Assembly: GCA_002493395.1 (NCBI GenBank)
Contig: DKYS01000011.1
Span: forward strand, 1 to 15,239
Source: Turicibacter sp. UBA7094
Lineage (GTDB): Bacteria > Bacillota_I > Bacilli_A > MOL361 > Turicibacteraceae
Length of the DNA: 15,239 nt
Direction of reading: 5' to 3'
Both the position numbers and the translations under genes were made by a program. The notes under the pieces are model-generated. The model was not told the origin of the DNA. It saw only the letters and a program-made list of their open reading frames with translations, and searched no databases. Below are positions 14,506 through 15,239 of the stretch, piece by piece. Numbering within the stretch: the first letter of the stretch is position 1; every line of letters starts with the position of its first letter.

Positions 14506-14625
14506 TTTATTTCCTCCCTTCGCCTATTTTAGGAATAGACTAGCTCCACGAAAATTACCTGTCACATAGCCATGGCAAATCGGCCGGGTGTGTCAGCAAC
14601 CTTTCATTTCAACGCTTAAGTCAAC
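14506..14625 (-). promoter_or_regulatory. Structured 5' leader of the S10 operon
   Basis: The predicted transcript has about 120 nt before rpsJ. On the minus strand, CUGACACA (14596-14589) can pair with UGUGACAG (14566-14559): seven pairs with one A-A mismatch. The closed loop is unusually GC-rich for this genome, with palindromes CGGCCG (14581-14586) and GCCATGGC (14569-14576). A second hairpin lies at 14522-14540, next to the ribosome binding site. There is no U-run, so a terminator-type attenuator is not evident. From memory, Bacillota S10 leaders share a conserved motif of this kind. The control mechanism is not known to me, and the E. coli L4 mechanism should not be assumed. Confidence 0.65.
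14522..14540 (-). promoter_or_regulatory. Hairpin beside the rpsJ ribosome binding site
   Basis: On the minus strand GUCUAUU (14540-14534) pairs with AAUAGGC (14528-14522) around the loop CCUAA: seven pairs including one G-U. It ends three bases before the GGGAGG ribosome binding site. The loop CCU could also touch the AGG of that site. A role in tuning rpsJ translation is inference. Confidence 0.5.
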
Positions 14626-14631
14626 ATATCT

Positions 14632-14660
14632 ATTATACATGAAAAAAACAAAGAAAGCAA
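14632..14660 (-). promoter_or_regulatory. Main SigA-type promoter of the S10-spc-alpha operon
   Basis: On the minus strand the -35 is TTGCTT (14660-14655), the spacer is exactly 17 nt and the -10 is a perfect TATAAT (14637-14632). Just upstream an A/T-rich stretch at 14661-14677 (AAAGAACAAAAAATAT on the minus strand) resembles an UP element. The predicted start, seven bases after the -10, is G at 14625, the base favoured by stringently controlled promoters in Bacillota. It lies about 120 nt before rpsJ, similar to the distance I recall for Bacillus subtilis. Confidence 0.85.
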
Positions 14661-14943
14661 ATATTTTTTGTTCTTTATTGTATAATTTCATTTTGACTTA
14701 TCTCTTCACTGTTTTCAGACTAATTTACATAAATAAATTTAACATAACTTGATGACATAATCAAACGTTTATGACAAGTAAATATTGTATTTTAATTCAT
14801 AGTTTGGATACAGCCGTTATTTTAGTATAGCACTATTCATTACAATTGATTCTATAATATTTGATTTAAGTAAATTCTACATTGCCCTTATTAGAAATTT
14901 AAACAATATGTCATGAAGCATAAAAATAAGAAAAGATTTTTTT
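14661..14943. other. AT-rich intergenic region with no recognised gene
   Basis: This 283-base stretch between the operon promoter and the transposase fragment is AT-rich and has stops in all frames. It contains the UP-like tract at its left edge. On the plus strand there is a weak possible promoter, TTGGAT (14804-14809) and TATAGC (14826-14831) with a 16-nt spacer, and an isolated TATAAT at 14853. No copy of the IS terminal repeat found at 35-58 could be seen here, although an ISL3 element would normally have one upstream of its transposase gene. Confidence 0.6.
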
Positions 14944-15239
14944 ATCTCTTACTTCAACTGCTTTTCGACTTTACTTGATTTAAAAGATAAAAATATTACT
15001 TTTTCAGAAAATTGGATAGAAGAATTGCCCATTAACGGCGTTCGTTCAAAAGTTATTTTAGGTACCCTGTCTTTTCAACCGACGCATTGTTACCACTGTG
15101 CTCATGTTTTTGACTCGAATATCATTAAACATGGCTTCAAAACTTCTCGCATTAAGTTAGTCAAAATTTCTGGTTTTAACGCATACCTCGATTTAAAAAA
15201 ACAACGGTATCAATGTCGTCACTGTAATCATACATTTAC
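14944..15239 (+). CDS. ISL3-family transposase, N-terminal part, running off the window, no standard start codon
   Basis: The frame gives 98 codons plus two bases to the window end. After about nine residues comes LLDLKDKNITF, a typical N-terminal motif of ISL3 transposases. A zinc-finger domain follows, with C49-x2-C52 (CYHC) and C91-x2-C94 (CRHC), and GFKTSRIKLVKISGFNAYL between them. This is the DNA-binding domain; the catalytic DDE domain would lie beyond the window. The frame has no ATG, GTG or TTG between a stop at 14914-14916 and the conserved region. The expected start position is ATC (14944-14946), preceded by AAGAAAAGA and seven Ts. Either the start was lost by mutation, a rare AUC start is used, or a T was gained in the T7 run. 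The start coordinate is therefore inferred. Confidence 0.75.
   Translation, partial: MSYFNCFSTLLDLKDKNITFSENWIEELPINGVRSKVILGTLSFQPTHCYHCAHVFDSNIIKHGFKTSRIKLVKISGFNAYLDLKKQRYQCRHCNHTF

Noticed and set aside
14668..14690. GTTCTTTATTGTATAAT as a degenerate IS left terminal repeat
   Set aside because: Only the first seven bases match the terminal unit; the following TGTCAAATGG core is missing.
14677..14705. Second upstream promoter for rpsJ (TACAAT at 14682-14677, minus strand)
   Set aside because: No acceptable -35 at 16-18 nt; the sequence there reads AGAGAT.
14693..14721. TTGACT on the plus strand as a -35 for the transposase fragment
   Set aside because: No -10-like hexamer at the right distance, and it is about 250 bases from the frame.
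14913..14976. Short plus-strand frame from ATG 14913 as a separate gene
   Set aside because: It ends after about 20 codons, has no ribosome binding site and is more simply explained as the out-of-frame leader of the transposase fragment.

Overview
The window is a low-GC Bacillota (Firmicutes) chromosome segment. About 14.4 kb of it is one uninterrupted minus-strand gene cluster, the combined S10-spc-alpha ribosomal protein operon. The order is rpsJ-rplC-rplD-rplW-rplB-rpsS-rplV-rpsC-rplP-rpmC-rpsQ-rplN-rplX-rplE-rpsN-rpsH-rplF-rplR-rpsE-rpmD-rplO-secY-adk-map-infA-rpmJ-rpsM-rpsK-rpoA-rplQ, 30 genes. AT-rich codons, strong AGGAGG ribosome binding sites, zinc-type 61-aa S14, L30 present, and adk-map-infA between secY and rpmJ all fit a Bacilli or Erysipelotrichia-like organism. 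ISL3-type insertion sequence pieces at both ends make something like Turicibacter plausible, but the genus call is a guess.

Layout from left to right: positions 1-58 are the terminus of an ISL3-like element, with its terminal repeat present twice in tandem. Positions 59-93 are a strong intrinsic terminator ending the operon. Positions 100-14505 are the operon, read leftward. Positions 14506-14625 are a structured 5' leader, with the main operon promoter at 14632-14660. Positions 14661-14943 are AT-rich and hold no recognised gene. From 14944 a rightward ISL3-family transposase fragment with its N-terminal zinc-finger domain runs off the window; it has no ordinary start codon.

The genes work together in making and using ribosomes. 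Twenty-five encode ribosomal proteins. rpoA (RNA polymerase alpha), infA (IF1), secY (protein export channel), adk (adenylate kinase) and map (methionine aminopeptidase) tie ribosome synthesis to transcription, initiation, secretion, nucleotide balance and N-terminal processing. Spacing is tight (gaps 1-58 nt, four overlaps). No internal terminator was seen, so transcription probably runs from the rpsJ promoter to the terminator after rplQ, possibly with weak internal promoters.

Several longer readings of genes (rpsM, rplN, rplX, rpsQ, rpsS, rplV, rpmC) begin inside or too close to their own ribosome binding site. The shorter starts given here are better supported. No novel multi-gene system is visible. 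The least explained parts are the S10 leader RNA, the start-less transposase fragment beside it, and the doubled insertion sequence end beside the terminator.
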